A program made the position numbers and the translations under genes. From Nyssa sinensis (taxonomy: Eukaryota; Streptophyta; Magnoliopsida; Cornales; Nyssaceae): a DNA stretch of 64,000 nucleotides. The stretch is taken from assembly GCA_008638375.1 (NCBI GenBank), contig CM018043.1:44329917-44393916 (forward strand), given 5' to 3'. The notes under the pieces were generated by a model, which worked only from the letters and a program-made list of their open reading frames with translations, was not told the origin of the DNA and made no database searches. How positions within the stretch are numbered: position 1 is the stretch's first letter; every line of letters starts with the position of its first letter. This document shows, one piece after another, positions 50,110 through 61,368 of the stretch.

Positions 50110-51085
50110 TAAACAAAAAAAATCCTTTACTCTTTTCTATTTCTTCTATTTCTTTTCTTTCTTCTTCCATTTTTTCCTATCTTTTTTGCCTTTTTCATCT
50201 TTAAAAAAATGACTGAAGGTTGTCTGGGAAGAGGCTTGTGCTTGAGGATTTGCTGAAGAGTGTCCTTTACTTCAAGCACTTCCAGCTTGGTCTCTCCATG
50301 CTTTCTCTTATTGTGCTCATAGAGAAAGTTTGCCCAAAGCTTGAAATTGTGAACATCATTCTCTATAGCCTCTATCCTTTCTTTGATGTTGAATAGGTTT
50401 TTGGAAAGGGTGGATTCAACAGTCCTATTTTGGGTTCAGAGGTTGGAATCCATTTCCCAAAGGAAAGTGAGGATGGAGAAGAAGTCTGTGGTTGTAACTG
50501 GAGAAGGAGCAAGAGGTGATGTGGTTTGTGTGGCAGGGTGAGTGGAAAAAAGAGTCTCTTGGCCTTAGATTTAAATGCCTTGGTGATGTTAGGGTTACCA
50601 CACATTTATTGTATGTTTGTAAGAGGATCAAGTCCATCACGCACTATCCAAGTATTGGTAGTGAACTCTTGGAAACCCCCTTAAGGAATGTTGAAGATTT
50701 CAAAAATATTTTCAGGTTTGAGAGAGATGGAATGGTCAAAAACCCATGAGGAATAATTGAGACCTTTGGGAATCTCAAAATGGGCGTAAAATAGTTGGAC
50801 GAGTCGAGTATATTAAATATTAGAGCAAGAAAGAAACTTGGTCCAACTAAGGTAATCAAAGTGAGTACCTATAAGAATGGATTTGGAGTTTAAGAAGGGG
50901 GTGTTGATGGTTTTACAGTAATCAATATGTTGATGTTTGATGTCATCCTTGAACTTTTGTACGATATCGGTGTTGAGGAACACTTGGTAGTCATGGTGAG
51001 ATTTGGTTTGATGCTCCACATTGGAATCCTCTCTAAGACACTTTCCTAGGGATTTAGATGATGGTTTTTTGGGTTTGGGGGCCAT
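50110..51085 (-). pseudogene. Env-like/ORF3 remnant of the Copia element
   Basis: This minus-strand ORF lies after RNase H and before the purine tract. It begins with a MAPK-type, Lys/Ser/Pro-rich start at 51085. A central part then has a LVQLFYAH-like segment near 50790 that is typical of the domain found in plant ORF3/env-like proteins, and the C-terminus is Lys/Glu-rich and coiled-coil-like (about 50130-50200). It is interrupted by stops and a frameshift near 50813. No signal peptide or clear membrane anchor is visible. SIRE-type elements carry such an ORF, often called env-like; its role is unproven. Confidence 0.7.
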
Positions 51086-51489
51086 GGAAAAGAGATTAAG
51101 AAGTTTAGGGAAGAACTTGGACAATTTCGAGTGGTTTGAGAGATAGAAAAGTTGAAGAGTCGTAAGGTACGAGTTTGAAATGTTTTGAAAACCGCTCAAT
51201 CTTTTATAGATTTGACCGAATTAGTCAACTAGTTTTCACCATTTGTCGACTAGTGTTACCTTAATTTTGGAGCGGTCGACTGGTAGGTTGACTATTTTAA
51301 CTAGTGCCTAAAACTCTCTTTTTAGAAACCTTAATCAGTCGACTAGTTTAACCATTAGTCGACTGGTTTAACCAGTAGTCATTTGTTCACTTGGCATTAT
51401 GGCTTCAGTGGACCTCATGGTCGAATGTTTTCTCTTATCAGTCGACTGGTCTATGAAGACAATCAACTAACTTGTGCAAAACCGATTTT

Positions 51490-53350
51490 TATCACTTAGT
51501 TACTCAAATGTTTTGGGTTAATCATTCCTATTTCTACTCTAATAAAGAAAAATCTCTCATCTTGAAGTGGTTTGGTGAATAAATCCGCTAATTGATGGTT
51601 TGTATCAATGAATTCAAGGATTATGTCACTATTTTGCACATGATCTCTAAGAAAATCATGTTTAATCTCTTAATGTTTAGTTCTAGAGCATTGAATTGGA
51701 TTTTTGCTTTTATTGATTGCACTAGTGTTATCACACTTAATAGGAACTAGATTATAATTAAGTTCAAAGTCTTGAAATTGTCGTTTCATGTATAGAGTTT
51801 GAGTACAACAACTTTTGGCTAACACATATTCTACTTCGGTCGTAGACAATGCTATTGAATTTTATTTTTTGCTAAACCAAGATACAAGGGAGTTTCCCAG
51901 AAAGTGACAAGTTCCACTCGTGCTTTTTCTATCAATCTTGCAATTGAAAAAATCAGGGTCTAAGTAGCTTAATAGATCCAATGAGATGTTTCTAGGATAG
52001 AATAGTCCTATATTAATTATTCCTAATAAATATCTAAGGATTCTTTTTACAACTCTTAGGTGTGATTCCTTTGGACAAGATTAAAATCTTGCACACAAGC
52101 ATACACTAAACATAATATCTAGTCTACTCACTATGAGATATAAGAGGCTTCCAATCATTCATCTATATTTTTTAATGTCAACATCATTTTCTTTATCATT
52201 TTTCTCAAGTTTGGTAGTAGCACTCATAGGAGTATTAAAGGATTTTGTTTCCTCCACTCTAAATCTTTTAAGTAGTTTTTTGACATACTTAAATTGATTA
52301 ATAAATGTTCCTTTTTTATTGTTTTATTTGTAATCTTAAGAAGAAATTTAATTCTCCCATCATGCTCATTTCAAATTCATCTTGCTTGCACTTGGCAGAG
52401 TCCTTATATAGATCTTCATTTGTTAAGTCAAATATAATGTCATTCACATATATTTGTATACTGAGCATTTCTTTTTCTTTTGTTTTAATAAATAAAGTGG
52501 TATCTATTTTTCCTCTAGTGAATTCATTTTTAATGAGGAAACCACTAAGTCTTTCATACCAAGCTCTAGGAGCTTGCTTCAAACCATAGAGAGCTTTAAT
52601 TAGTTTATATACATGTGTTAGATTCTAATGGTTTTCAAATCCGGAAGGTTGTTCAACATATACTTTCTCATAAATGAATTCATTCAAGAATGTACTGTTT
52701 ACATCCATTTGGTAGAGTTTAAACTATTTATGGCATGTAAAGGTAACTAGCATTCTTATGGCTTCCAATCTAGAAATCGAGGCAAAGGTTTCTTCATAGT
52801 CAATGCCCTTTTCTTAGTTATATCATTGGACTACTAATTTATCTTTATTTCTAGTTAGGTTCCTTTCCTCATCTTTCTTATTTCTAAAAACTCATTTAGT
52901 TCCAATTACGCTTTGATCTCTAGGTCTAGGTACTAAGTTTCATACGTTGTTTCTTTCAAATTATTTTAATTCTTCTTGCATAGCAAATATTCAATATTCA
53001 TCATTTTCAGTTTCTTGAATGTTTTTGGGTTTAATTTGTGATAGAAATGCTAGATTATTAGATATATTTCTCAATGATGCTTTAGTAACAACTCTTTGAG
53101 TTTGTTCACTAATGATTTAATCTTTAGGATGATTTTTGACAAACTTCCATTCTTTGGAAGGGTCTAATCCTACATCTTGAATTACAATTTCATTTTTTAT
53201 TCCATATTCTTTTTCTTCTTTTCCATCTTCAAGATATTGATGATTTTCATTATTGTCTTGAAATAGTTTATTTGTATTTGAACCATTTTGTTCATCATCA
53301 TCATCTACATTATTCTTTGAGATGTGAGGATAAGATTTATCAAACACAAT
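51490..53350 (-). pseudogene. Copia reverse transcriptase and RNase H remnant
   Basis: The minus strand starts in an acid-rich linker (53117-53347). RT motifs follow: YQMDVNSTFLNEFIYEKVYV (about 52720-52660), ALYGLKQAPRAWYERL (about 52580), and IYVNDIIF (about 52450), where the catalytic YVDD is YVND, an Asp to Asn change. After MMGELNFFLRLQI come MIGSLLYLIVSRLDIMFSVC (about 52150), DRKSTSGTCHFLGNSLVSWF (about 51900), ALSTTEVEYVLAKSCC (about 51840) and the terminal NHQLADLFTKPL (about 51560). The order and wording are those of Ty1/Copia. Several stops break it. Confidence 0.93.
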
Positions 53351-53370
53351 ATATATAGATTCTTCTCAAG

Positions 53371-54360
53371 TTAGAGTTCTTTTGTAAAGATTTTATACGC
53401 TTCGCTTATGTTGAAATATCCTAAGAAGATTCCTTCATCAGATTTAGCATCAAACTTTCCTAAATTTTCTTTATCATTTAGGACATAGCATTTATATCCA
53501 AATACATGAAAATAGTTAATGATTGGTTTTTTGCTATTCCAAAGTTCATAAGGAGTTTTATTAAGTTTTGGTATTATACTAAATCTATTTATCACATAAC
53601 AAACAGTGTTTACTATTTCATCCCAAAAATATTTAGGTAAGTTATGTTTATTAAGTGTTGTTCTAATCATTTCTTGAAGTGATTTATTTTTCCTTTCAAC
53701 TACTCCATTTTGTTGAGGTGTTCTAAAAGCTAAAAAATTGTGACCAATTCCATATTCATCACAATAGTTTTCTATAGCTTTGTTATCAAATTATTTATCT
53801 CTATCACTTCTGACATTGTTAATAGAGTATCATTTTTCATTTTGAATTCTTCTACATAATTTTGTGAAGGCTTCTTGTGCCTCATCCTTGTGAGAGATGA
53901 ATAATACCCAAGTATATCTTGAATAGTTATATGTGATGACAAAGGCATATGTTTTCCTCCTTAGCTTGCAACTCTAGTTGGTCCAAATAGATCCAAATGC
54001 AATAATTGTAGTGGTCTACTTGAAATGTCCTTCTTCTTTTCGAAGGAAGATTTCACTTGCTTCCCTAGTTGGCAAACACCACATACTCTATCCTTTAAAA
54101 AATTTATTTTGGATAGACCTCTAACTAATTCATGTCAAGACAAGTTAGAGATTAAGTCCATACTTGCATAACCTAGTCTTCTAATCCATAACCAATTATT
54201 TTCATTTATGGCTGCAAAACATTGCACATTGTGTGAAACAATGTAATCAAAATTAATGTAATAGATATTGTTATCCTAATATGGAACAAATGGAATATTT
54301 TCATAATTGCATGTATCTTGAATTAGGCATTTATTGGCTTAAAAAACAACAACATAACTT
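53371..54360 (-). pseudogene. Copia integrase remnant
   Basis: On the minus strand the pre-integrase zinc region has RRLGYASMDLIS (the usual His of RLGHAS is Tyr) and CGVCQLGKQ (about 54080). The core follows: LQLLHLDLFGPT with the first catalytic Asp (about 54000), a degraded second Asp region (about 53800), and TPQQNGVVERKN with the catalytic Glu (about 53700). The C-terminal open part (53371-53670) has YFWDEIVNTVCYVINR, TPYELWNSKKP and FHVFGYKCYV, typical of Copia elements. It would insert the cDNA. Stops and at least one frameshift are present. Confidence 0.92.
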
Positions 54361-54382
54361 TTATCAAATAGTTGACTAATAC

Positions 54383-54703
54383 TTAACAAGTTATGTTTAA
54401 AGCCATAAACAAGAAACACATTTTCAATAGAAAAAGAAAAATTTTTAAATATGCTTCCAATGCCATTTTACCTTTTGAGTTGTTCCCAAAGCTCACATAT
54501 CCACCATCATTTGAAGTAAGGAATGTGAACTTGGCTTTATCTCCGAACATGTGCATTGAGCATTCACGATCAAGGAACCATTTGTCTTTGCTTGAGGAGA
54601 ATTTCAAGCACACGTACAAAATCAACTCAAGTAACTCCTTTTGGTACCCAAACTTTCTTGGGCCCTTGAAGGTTAGTCTTAGGTAATTCCTTTTGGAACC
54701 CAA
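54383..54703 (-). pseudogene. Copia protease remnant
   Basis: The minus strand holds KDKWFLDRECSMHMFGDKAK near 54560-54590. The family reads W[YF]LDSGCSRHMTGDK, so the active-site D-S-G is replaced by D-R-E. GGYVSFGNNSKGK follows (about 54490). Position between the zinc-knuckle region and integrase is as expected. The changed active site would abolish activity. Confidence 0.88.
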
Positions 54704-54845
54704 ATCATTTTGCCTTTATTCTTCATGTCTTTTCTAGATTTTCTTGAAGATTGTGCATGAATGGTTGCATTTGAACTAGAGGCTCTTTCAAAGAAGTTTT
54801 GATAAGAATTTTGTTTGGTATGAGCATTATATCTCAAACTCGCTT

Positions 54846-56230
54846 TTATAAAAAAACACATCTTTGTTGTAAGATGATTTTATTTAAGATTTTACTTCCC
54901 TTAGTAAACTTTTTTATGGTAAAATTTAGATCATTTGTTTTTTTCGTGCGAGGGAAGTTTTCTTCCTCAAGATCCTTATTTTTTAAAATCAAGGAATCAT
55001 TTTCTTTCTTTAAAATCTCATTTTCATCATTTGAAACTTGAAGATCGTTTGAAAAAAAAAGAGATTTTCTTTTAAAGATCCTTATTTTTAAAAAGGATTT
55101 TCTCAAGTTCATCATGCAATTCCTCAAAAGGCATTTTCTAACTCTTCATAGGAAAGAAATGAGTTAAGATTAGAGTTTATTGCATCCTCATGAGCCATAA
55201 GGCAAAAGTTGGCTACTTCTTGGTCGCTTGATTTTTCATCTGATTCGTCCCAAGTAGCTTTCATTGCCTTTTTCTTGGATATTCTTCCTTCTCCCTAGAG
55301 TTGAGTACATTCTGTCTTTATATCCCGGTTTGTGACACTCACAACAAGTCGGATGCTCTTTCTTACTTGATTCCTTTTTTTGTTGCTTTCGATTTTGTTG
55401 CTTCCTTTTTAGGTAGCTTTTGAATTTTTTTATGATGAAGTCAACATCCTCATCACTTCCTTGATCCTTTTGTTCATCTTCATTTGTATGAGATGAGGAT
55501 TTAAGAGCAAGGTTCTTTTTTAGTTTATCCTCCTCTTCACGACTTCTTATGGTAAGCTAGCTCATGAGTCATGAGAGATCCAATGAGCTCATCAAGGCTT
55601 AGCTTGTTGAGATCCTTTGCTTCTTAAATGGTTATCACTTTTACTTCCTATGTCCTTAAAACAGACCTAAAGATTTTTCTCACCATTTCAACATTGGTAT
55701 AGCTCTTGCTAAGAGCTTTCAAAAAATTAATAATGTTAGTAAAGCGAGTAAACATTTCGGGTATGCACTCACTATCATTTACTTTAAATAATTCATACTT
55801 ATGAAGTAGTTTGCTAATTTTAGATTCTTTGACTTGATCTGTACCTTCGTAGGTAACTTCAAGTTTATCTCATATCTCCTTTACGGATTCACAATTGGAG
55901 ATTCTATTGAACTCATTTACATCTAAAGAATAATATAAATTACTCATTGCCCTAACATTTATTTGAATAAGTTTGAGGTCTTTTTCATCCCATCATGTTT
56001 TTCTTTAGCAACCTTGGTGGTGCTAGTAGAACTTTCGGACTTCATAGGGACATTAGGTACATTTGTAATGACCTTCTATATTTCATAGTCTAAGGCTTGA
56101 AGATAGATCTTCATTCTAGCCTTTCAATAAGTATAATTTTGGGCATTAAATGGAGAAGGTTTATTTGTTGATTGACCTTCAGCAAAGACGGTTCCTATAA
56201 TATTTGTCATATCTTTTCTCTTAAAGTATT
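54846..56230 (-). pseudogene. Copia gag remnant with degenerate zinc knuckle
   Basis: The minus strand starts near 56230. SPFNAQNYTY (about 56160) followed by KARMKIYLQALDYEI matches the start of the Copia gag core (nYxyWkxrM). A helical part (about 55560-55900) follows with many stops. EHPTCCECHKPGYKDRMY at about 55315-55350 is a CCHC zinc knuckle in which His and the last Cys are Tyr. Then comes a Lys/Glu-rich coiled-coil segment (54846-55127). It would package RNA in an active element. Confidence 0.85.
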
Positions 56231-56253
56231 AACTCTATTTTTCAAGAAACAAT

Positions 56254-56265
56254 GCTCTAATACCA
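56254..56265 (-). other. Primer-binding site of the Copia element
   Basis: The minus strand TGGTATTAGAGC lies 2 bp after the 5' LTR. It matches the initiator tRNA-Met complement TGGTATCAGAGC with one C to T change. Confidence 0.88.
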
Positions 56266-56767
56266 TTTGTTACCCAGATATTTACCCAAAAAGGGGAGTG
56301 AATAAGGTATATTGCAAATATTGGTTTCTTTTAAGAACTTTAAAATTGAAAGCTGTAAATGCACAATAAATAAACAAGAGAGAGAGAGAGAGAGAGCAAA
56401 CCAACAGTCTTATAAGGTTCAAAAAACTTCCTACGTCCTTGATTCAAGCATCTCCACTTGAGTTTTTTCACTATTGTTACCTCCTTGCAAGTGGAGACAA
56501 AAAATTTACAATGCGAAGACCACATCCATCTTATCCTAATAAAATATACTATTTTGCCTCACCAGGTAGTACCTACCCACAACTCTCATCTCATTGAAAT
56601 GATACAAAAATGTTTTGTAAAGATTTAAAATTTTGGAACAAATTTTTTTTTTAATTATTTATTTAATTATTTAGTATTATTATTGTTATTATTTAAATAG
56701 TGGTGTATACATGTGATGTGTGTTATCTAGGTGCATGTGTGTGTGTATGCATGTGTAATGTAATGTA

Positions 56768-56808
<41 letters not shown>

Positions 56809-59121
56809 GAAGTGCACAACGGCAGTGTGCAAGTGGTCTGTGTGCGCGGCTATACACAGCCATGTGTGTACAGTGTGTATAATATAATATAATATATATA
56901 TATATACATATATATTATATCTGAAAAACTAAAACACAAGCAAGCATTTATTGCAGGTCAGTGAAGAAAAGAGAGAAATTAGTGGGAAAGTCAGAGAGAG
57001 AGAGAGAAACCGTGGGTAGGATTGGTGGTCTTTGTGTAAAGTTGTGTATAGGTATAGGGTTGCACGTTGGATAGGTGACTGAAGGGAAAAAGTGGAGACT
57101 GAGAGAGAGGGTGAAGTCTGGGAGATACAGAAAGATTCAGAGGCTGAACCAAAGAGGGAGATTAAGAAGGAGAAGCGAGAAAAATCATAAAGGTATGTAA
57201 TGGTTAGGTTCTGTTTTAAATTTTTAAAAGCATGGCCGTTTAATTTTGACTATAGGGTCTGGATCCACATGAAATATGAGTTATTTTGAAACAAGAATGA
57301 ATGAAAAAGATGAAGGAATGAGTGAGAAATGTTGAGTTGCAGGTTCGGGCAATAATCGTCTGTCCACGTGTTTTGTGTGTTAGAACCAAAGCGAACAATG
57401 GGGAACTAATCCCCTTTGGTGCAGAAAAATAATGGAAAAGGATTAGGATCAAGGCGGTGAGGGAACAAGCTCGAAAATGGAAAATCTCAGTTGGCTGGAG
57501 CCACTGATTTTCCCATTTTCGTGAAAATCCAAAGGGCCAAATCAAAAACTAACTTTAGAAAAGGAATCTAGGGGGAAAATAGAAGCAAATGGCATTTTGA
57601 AAACACTGAAAATCCACCGGAAAACGTTCGCCGGCGCCGGAACCCTACCGTAGGCTCACCGAAAAAACGGGAGAAGAAGCACTGTGCATACGGGGTCTCA
57701 GGTCGGGTCTCGAGTCCAGTTCGGGTTCGGGTCGGGCTTGGGCCGTCCACCCCTGCCACGTGTCACCTTCTGGTTTTAAATTAAAATGGGAATAGTGTTG
57801 TTTGGTTACAGGTTTATGAAATTAAAATTTGAAATAAATTGGAAACAGGGATATCCTATCCCTGTTTTGGGATTGGTCCCTGTTTGGTTAACCAAATTGA
57901 GAATAGAAGAATTTGAAATTACAAATTTACCCTTGGACTTTTAGAAAATTAAATCTGACCCCAGAACTTTCAGAAAATATCACTTTGACCCCTAGACTTT
58001 TGAGAAATTATGAATTGACCCCCAGAATAAAATATTAAGAAAATATTAATTTAATTAATTAATTAATTAATTAATTAATTAATTTAATTATTTAAATATT
58101 CTAAAATAACCCGGAGTCCAAATGGGACAAGTTATTAGTGTATTTTGACTATCTCGACCATTATGAAGCCAATGGTGAGGATCCGTTTTACGAGACGGGG
58201 TTCCAAAAAATAAAAGACCCGTAGTAACCTTTAAAATTACCAAAATGCCCCTGAATTGAAACACGGTCAAATGAACTCCAAATTAAGTAAACAAATAGTG
58301 AAACTTTATTATCTCGAGCATTCGGACTCAACCGTGGAGTCCAATTTGTGAAGAGAGGTCTCGAAATGTAAAGACCCGTGAAAAGTGCAAAATGACTGTT
58401 TTGCCCTTTTGAACCTAGATGTCCGAATTGAATTCTACGAAAACCTAAGCTTATTTTCTTCGACATTCCGGACTCAACAGTAGAGTTTAATTTGACAAAA
58501 TAGAAACTCATAAAAATAAAGACATAAGATTTGATGAATAACATAATTCAAGTAGCAATTGAACTAAGTTGTATTTCATAATTTTAGGAACACGGAAAGG
58601 CAAGGAGAAGGTGATCTGACCTTCTGTGTTTTCACTATAGTTCTGCTACACTACGAGTACATCTTCTTGAGTTGAGACTGACCCATCAGGTACGATATAT
58701 TGTGCTAAGTAAGAAATAGAATTAAGCTTAGGAATAACTGGCATGTTGACTTGATGATTCACATGTTTGTTTTATTGCTTATATGCTTATGTATTCCCTG
58801 TTACCTTTTTGAAGGTTGGTGATGAATGTGAATCATGAGTATGTGTATATCAGCATGTGTTAGCATAGTGTGTGGATTATGTTTTTTTTTAAGAATTATT
58901 GGGATTGTGAAATATGTGACTCGAAGCATGTGTTAAATGGACTATGCATGACATGTGACCTTGATGAAAGGATCTTCTGATTTGAATGTTATTGTGTAAT
59001 ACATCATTTAAAGCATACTTCATGTGTGGGATCTGATGCTTTATTGAGATTGCATTATGGTATGGTGGAATCAAAGCATATTGGCATAGTATGATTCCTT
59101 AGACATGACATAACATGATAT

Positions 59122-59372
59122 GACATGGTATTGCATTTGGTACCCAAACCAGCAGGAGCGATCCGCGAAGGGACATGGTATTGCATTTGGTACCCGAAGT
59201 AGTGGGAGCGATCCATGAAGGGACATGGTATTACATTTGGTACCCTGAACCAGCGGGAGCGATCTGCGAAGGGACATGATGTTGCATTTGGCGCCCGAAC
59301 CAGCGGGAGCGATCCGCGAAGGGACATGATATTGTGTTTGGTACCCGAACCAACGGGAGCGATCCGTGAAGG
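59122..59372. repeat. 50-bp minisatellite, five units
   Basis: Units GACATGGTATTGCATTTGGT plus ACCCGAACCAGCGGGAGCGA plus TCCGCGAAGG begin at 59122, 59172, 59222, 59273 and 59323, with a sixth start at 59373. Sibling LTRs have the same block as one (13195-13250) or two (2511-2610, 28480-28580) copies, so this is a copy-number expansion. Confidence 0.93.
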
Positions 59373-59469
59373 GACATTACACTACATTACATGAGTTGAC
59401 ATGGACATGGCATAGATTTGACATGGTTGTAGCATAGAGTGGTGTGGGTGTTTCATGGGCATTGTCACT

Positions 59470-59655
59470 ACATTGCATGGATAATATGGATGGCATATGG
59501 ATTATTGCTATTACGTGGCATGGATAACTTGGAAAGCATGTGGATTATCGTTATTACCTTTCATGGATAATATGGATGGCATGTGGATTATTGCTATTAT
59601 GTGGCATGGATGATTTGGAAAGCATGTGGATTATTGTTATTACATTGCATGGATG
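59470..59655. repeat. 43-bp tandem array, four units plus part
   Basis: Units of the form ACATTGCATGGATAATATGG plus ATGGCATGTGGATTATTGCT plus ATT start at 59470, 59513, 59556, 59599 and 59642, exactly 43 bp apart. Odd and even units differ (ATATGGATGG versus CTTGGAAAGC), so an 86-bp higher-order unit is likely. Confidence 0.92.
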
Positions 59656-60449
59656 ATTTAGAATGCATGTAGAGATGAATGTACACTTGTACATGCCACG
59701 CCTTAGATTATGTTCATGAGTTGGATGACATGTAGATTATTGCTAGTACATTGTATGCATGATGTTGAATGCCATGTAGATATAACTGTACACTTGCACA
59801 TGCCACGCCCTTAATTTTGTTTCTTGCATTAGCATTATATTGTACCAGCAGTTGAGCTGACCCATTCGTGGGACAAACATTTCAGATGACGCTCCCGGCA
59901 CTTGAGACTTGAGGAAGTCTTGCAGAGTGGAGGAGATATGAACTTAGGAGGATATTTGACCCGTTGGGGCATGTTTTGTGATGCACGGGCTTAAGCCCGA
60001 ATGATGTATTATATGTGTATTGACAGAAGTGAATGTCAGTTAAGTGAACCTGTTAGATTGTCCTTTATTTCTTTATCATTTTATTTTCCTTTCGTCACGT
60101 CAGTCGCTCCACGGGTTCGTTGGAATTCGGGGTGTGACATGTTTACCAAATAACATTCTCTTCTAGAGTAGTTTTGGTGCAATAAGGTGCTCACTCTATA
60201 TAGATAAATCAGGTGTAAACTTTCAGTATTTAAGATGAGTATAACTTTCAGATCTGGATTTGGAAGATGTTAGATCTAAATTCAACACAAAGATGTGAAA
60301 ATGTAAGCTTGTAAGTGATGGCTTAGAAAATCTTAGAAAACCTCTATTTATAACCCTTTAAAAAATATGTTTGTTGTTTTTCAAGAAGAGTCGTTTCCCC
60401 CTTTTCGTCTGTTCAAAATTTGAATTTGCGATTGCCTAATCAACATAAT

Positions 60450-60900
60450 CAGTCAATTGAATCATCAACCAGTTGACTACAATGAGGACTAAACGACTGA
60501 TTAGGTCAATTGATTTGTCTAGAGAGTTTGAGGTTCATTTGGTTAAGAACAATCAGTCGACTGATTCTATGGATCAATTGACTGGTTCTATTTGTACATT
60601 ATTTTGTCTTTGAGAAATGGTCAACTGATTTGGACAGTATGTTTAGGCAATACATCAAAATGGTTACTCAGTCAACTGGTTTGTTTGTACACTGTTTTGC
60701 CTTGAAAGGCTGTCGACTGATTATCTTTAGAGGTCGACTAATTGGGACAGTAAGTTTTAAGGCTATTTTGTAAAACATCACTTAGTCGATTGGTTTCATG
60801 GATCAGTCGACTGGTTTGATTAATATAAAAATAGGCCATTAAGAATTAGTCGACTGGTTTCATAAACTGGTCGACTAGTTTAGACAGTGAATGTCTTCTA
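60450..60900. repeat. CAGTCGACTGG motif cluster in the 5' LTR
   Basis: This is the counterpart of 48745-49250, with several GTCGACTGGTT copies and variants in both orientations. Confidence 0.85.
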
Positions 60901-61368
60901 GCTTATTTCTCTTAGTGTACTTCTATCAAAACCTTTTGATCTTTCAAAACTTAAGGTATGACAATATTTTGTTTTGAAAAATCATTTAAGATTAGTTCTT
61001 AGATGATCATTTTAAATAACAAAAACTTACAACCAATGATCAATCTAATTCTATGTCACTTAAAACCCAAAACCCAAAATAAGAAAAATGAAAGTCTTCA
61101 ATTGAATCATTGGGCCTTCAGTGTGTCCAATTGCTTGAATTATCATGAGAGCATTCCACTTATTTGTATCTTTGCTTTGGAGCATATTGTTGAGTGGAAT
61201 CTTTTAGCTTGATAGACTTTTATCATTTCTTAGTTAACGATCTTCTTTGACCTAGATAACCTATTTGCATTGTCACTTGAATAAAACATTAATCCATTGG
61301 ATAATGTTTTGTGATTACCAAAATTACTAAGATGCCCTAGGTTGAAAACATTTAGGGCTAACACCGAC

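Larger units (their letters stand above)
56616..60139 (+). mobile_element. Solo LTR (3524 bp) nested in the Copia LTR
   Basis: It is flanked by an exact TSD TGTTT (56611-56615, 60140-60144). The start is TGTAAAGATTTAAAA and the end GGGGTGTGACA. Excision restores continuity with the intact 3' LTR, which shows the borders directly. It has TA runs (56770-56802, 56882-56915), purine-rich leader-like sequence (56960-57180), a CGCCGGCGCCGG segment near 57630, and two tandem arrays (59122-59372, 59470-59655). The block ACATGCCACGCC occurs twice (about 59690 and 59796). It aligns with 10656-13705. Confidence 0.95.
48101..61363 (-). mobile_element. SIRE/Maximus-like Ty1/Copia element with env-like remnant
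   Basis: 3' LTR 48101-49715 and 5' LTR 56268-61363 (the latter split by a solo LTR) share TGTT.CCCAGATATTTACCC starts and TTTAGGGCTAACA ends. Flanks are TCGAT (48096-48100) and CCGAC (61364-61368), equal except for two C/T changes. On the minus strand, after an initiator-Met-like primer-binding site, come gag with a degenerate zinc knuckle, protease, integrase, RT and RNase H (Copia order), then a further ORF, then a purine tract. An extra ORF after RNase H is characteristic of the SIRE/Maximus lineage. All frames are broken, so it is dead. Without the nested LTR it is about 9.7 kb. Confidence 0.92.
56268..61363 (-). repeat. 5' LTR of the Copia element, split by a solo LTR
   Basis: The LTR proper is 56268-56615 and 60145-61363, about 1567 bp, matching 48101-49715. 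It carries GAGAGAG (56379-56397) and CAGTCGACTGG motifs (60450-60900). 56616-60139 and one copy of TGTTT are later additions. Confidence 0.92.

Noticed and set aside
54393..54686. 97-codon plus-strand open frame
   Set aside because: Shadow of the Copia protease region on the minus strand.
59122..59655. Regular direct repeats resembling a CRISPR array
   Set aside because: Units are contiguous without unique spacers, in a plant LTR; these are minisatellites.
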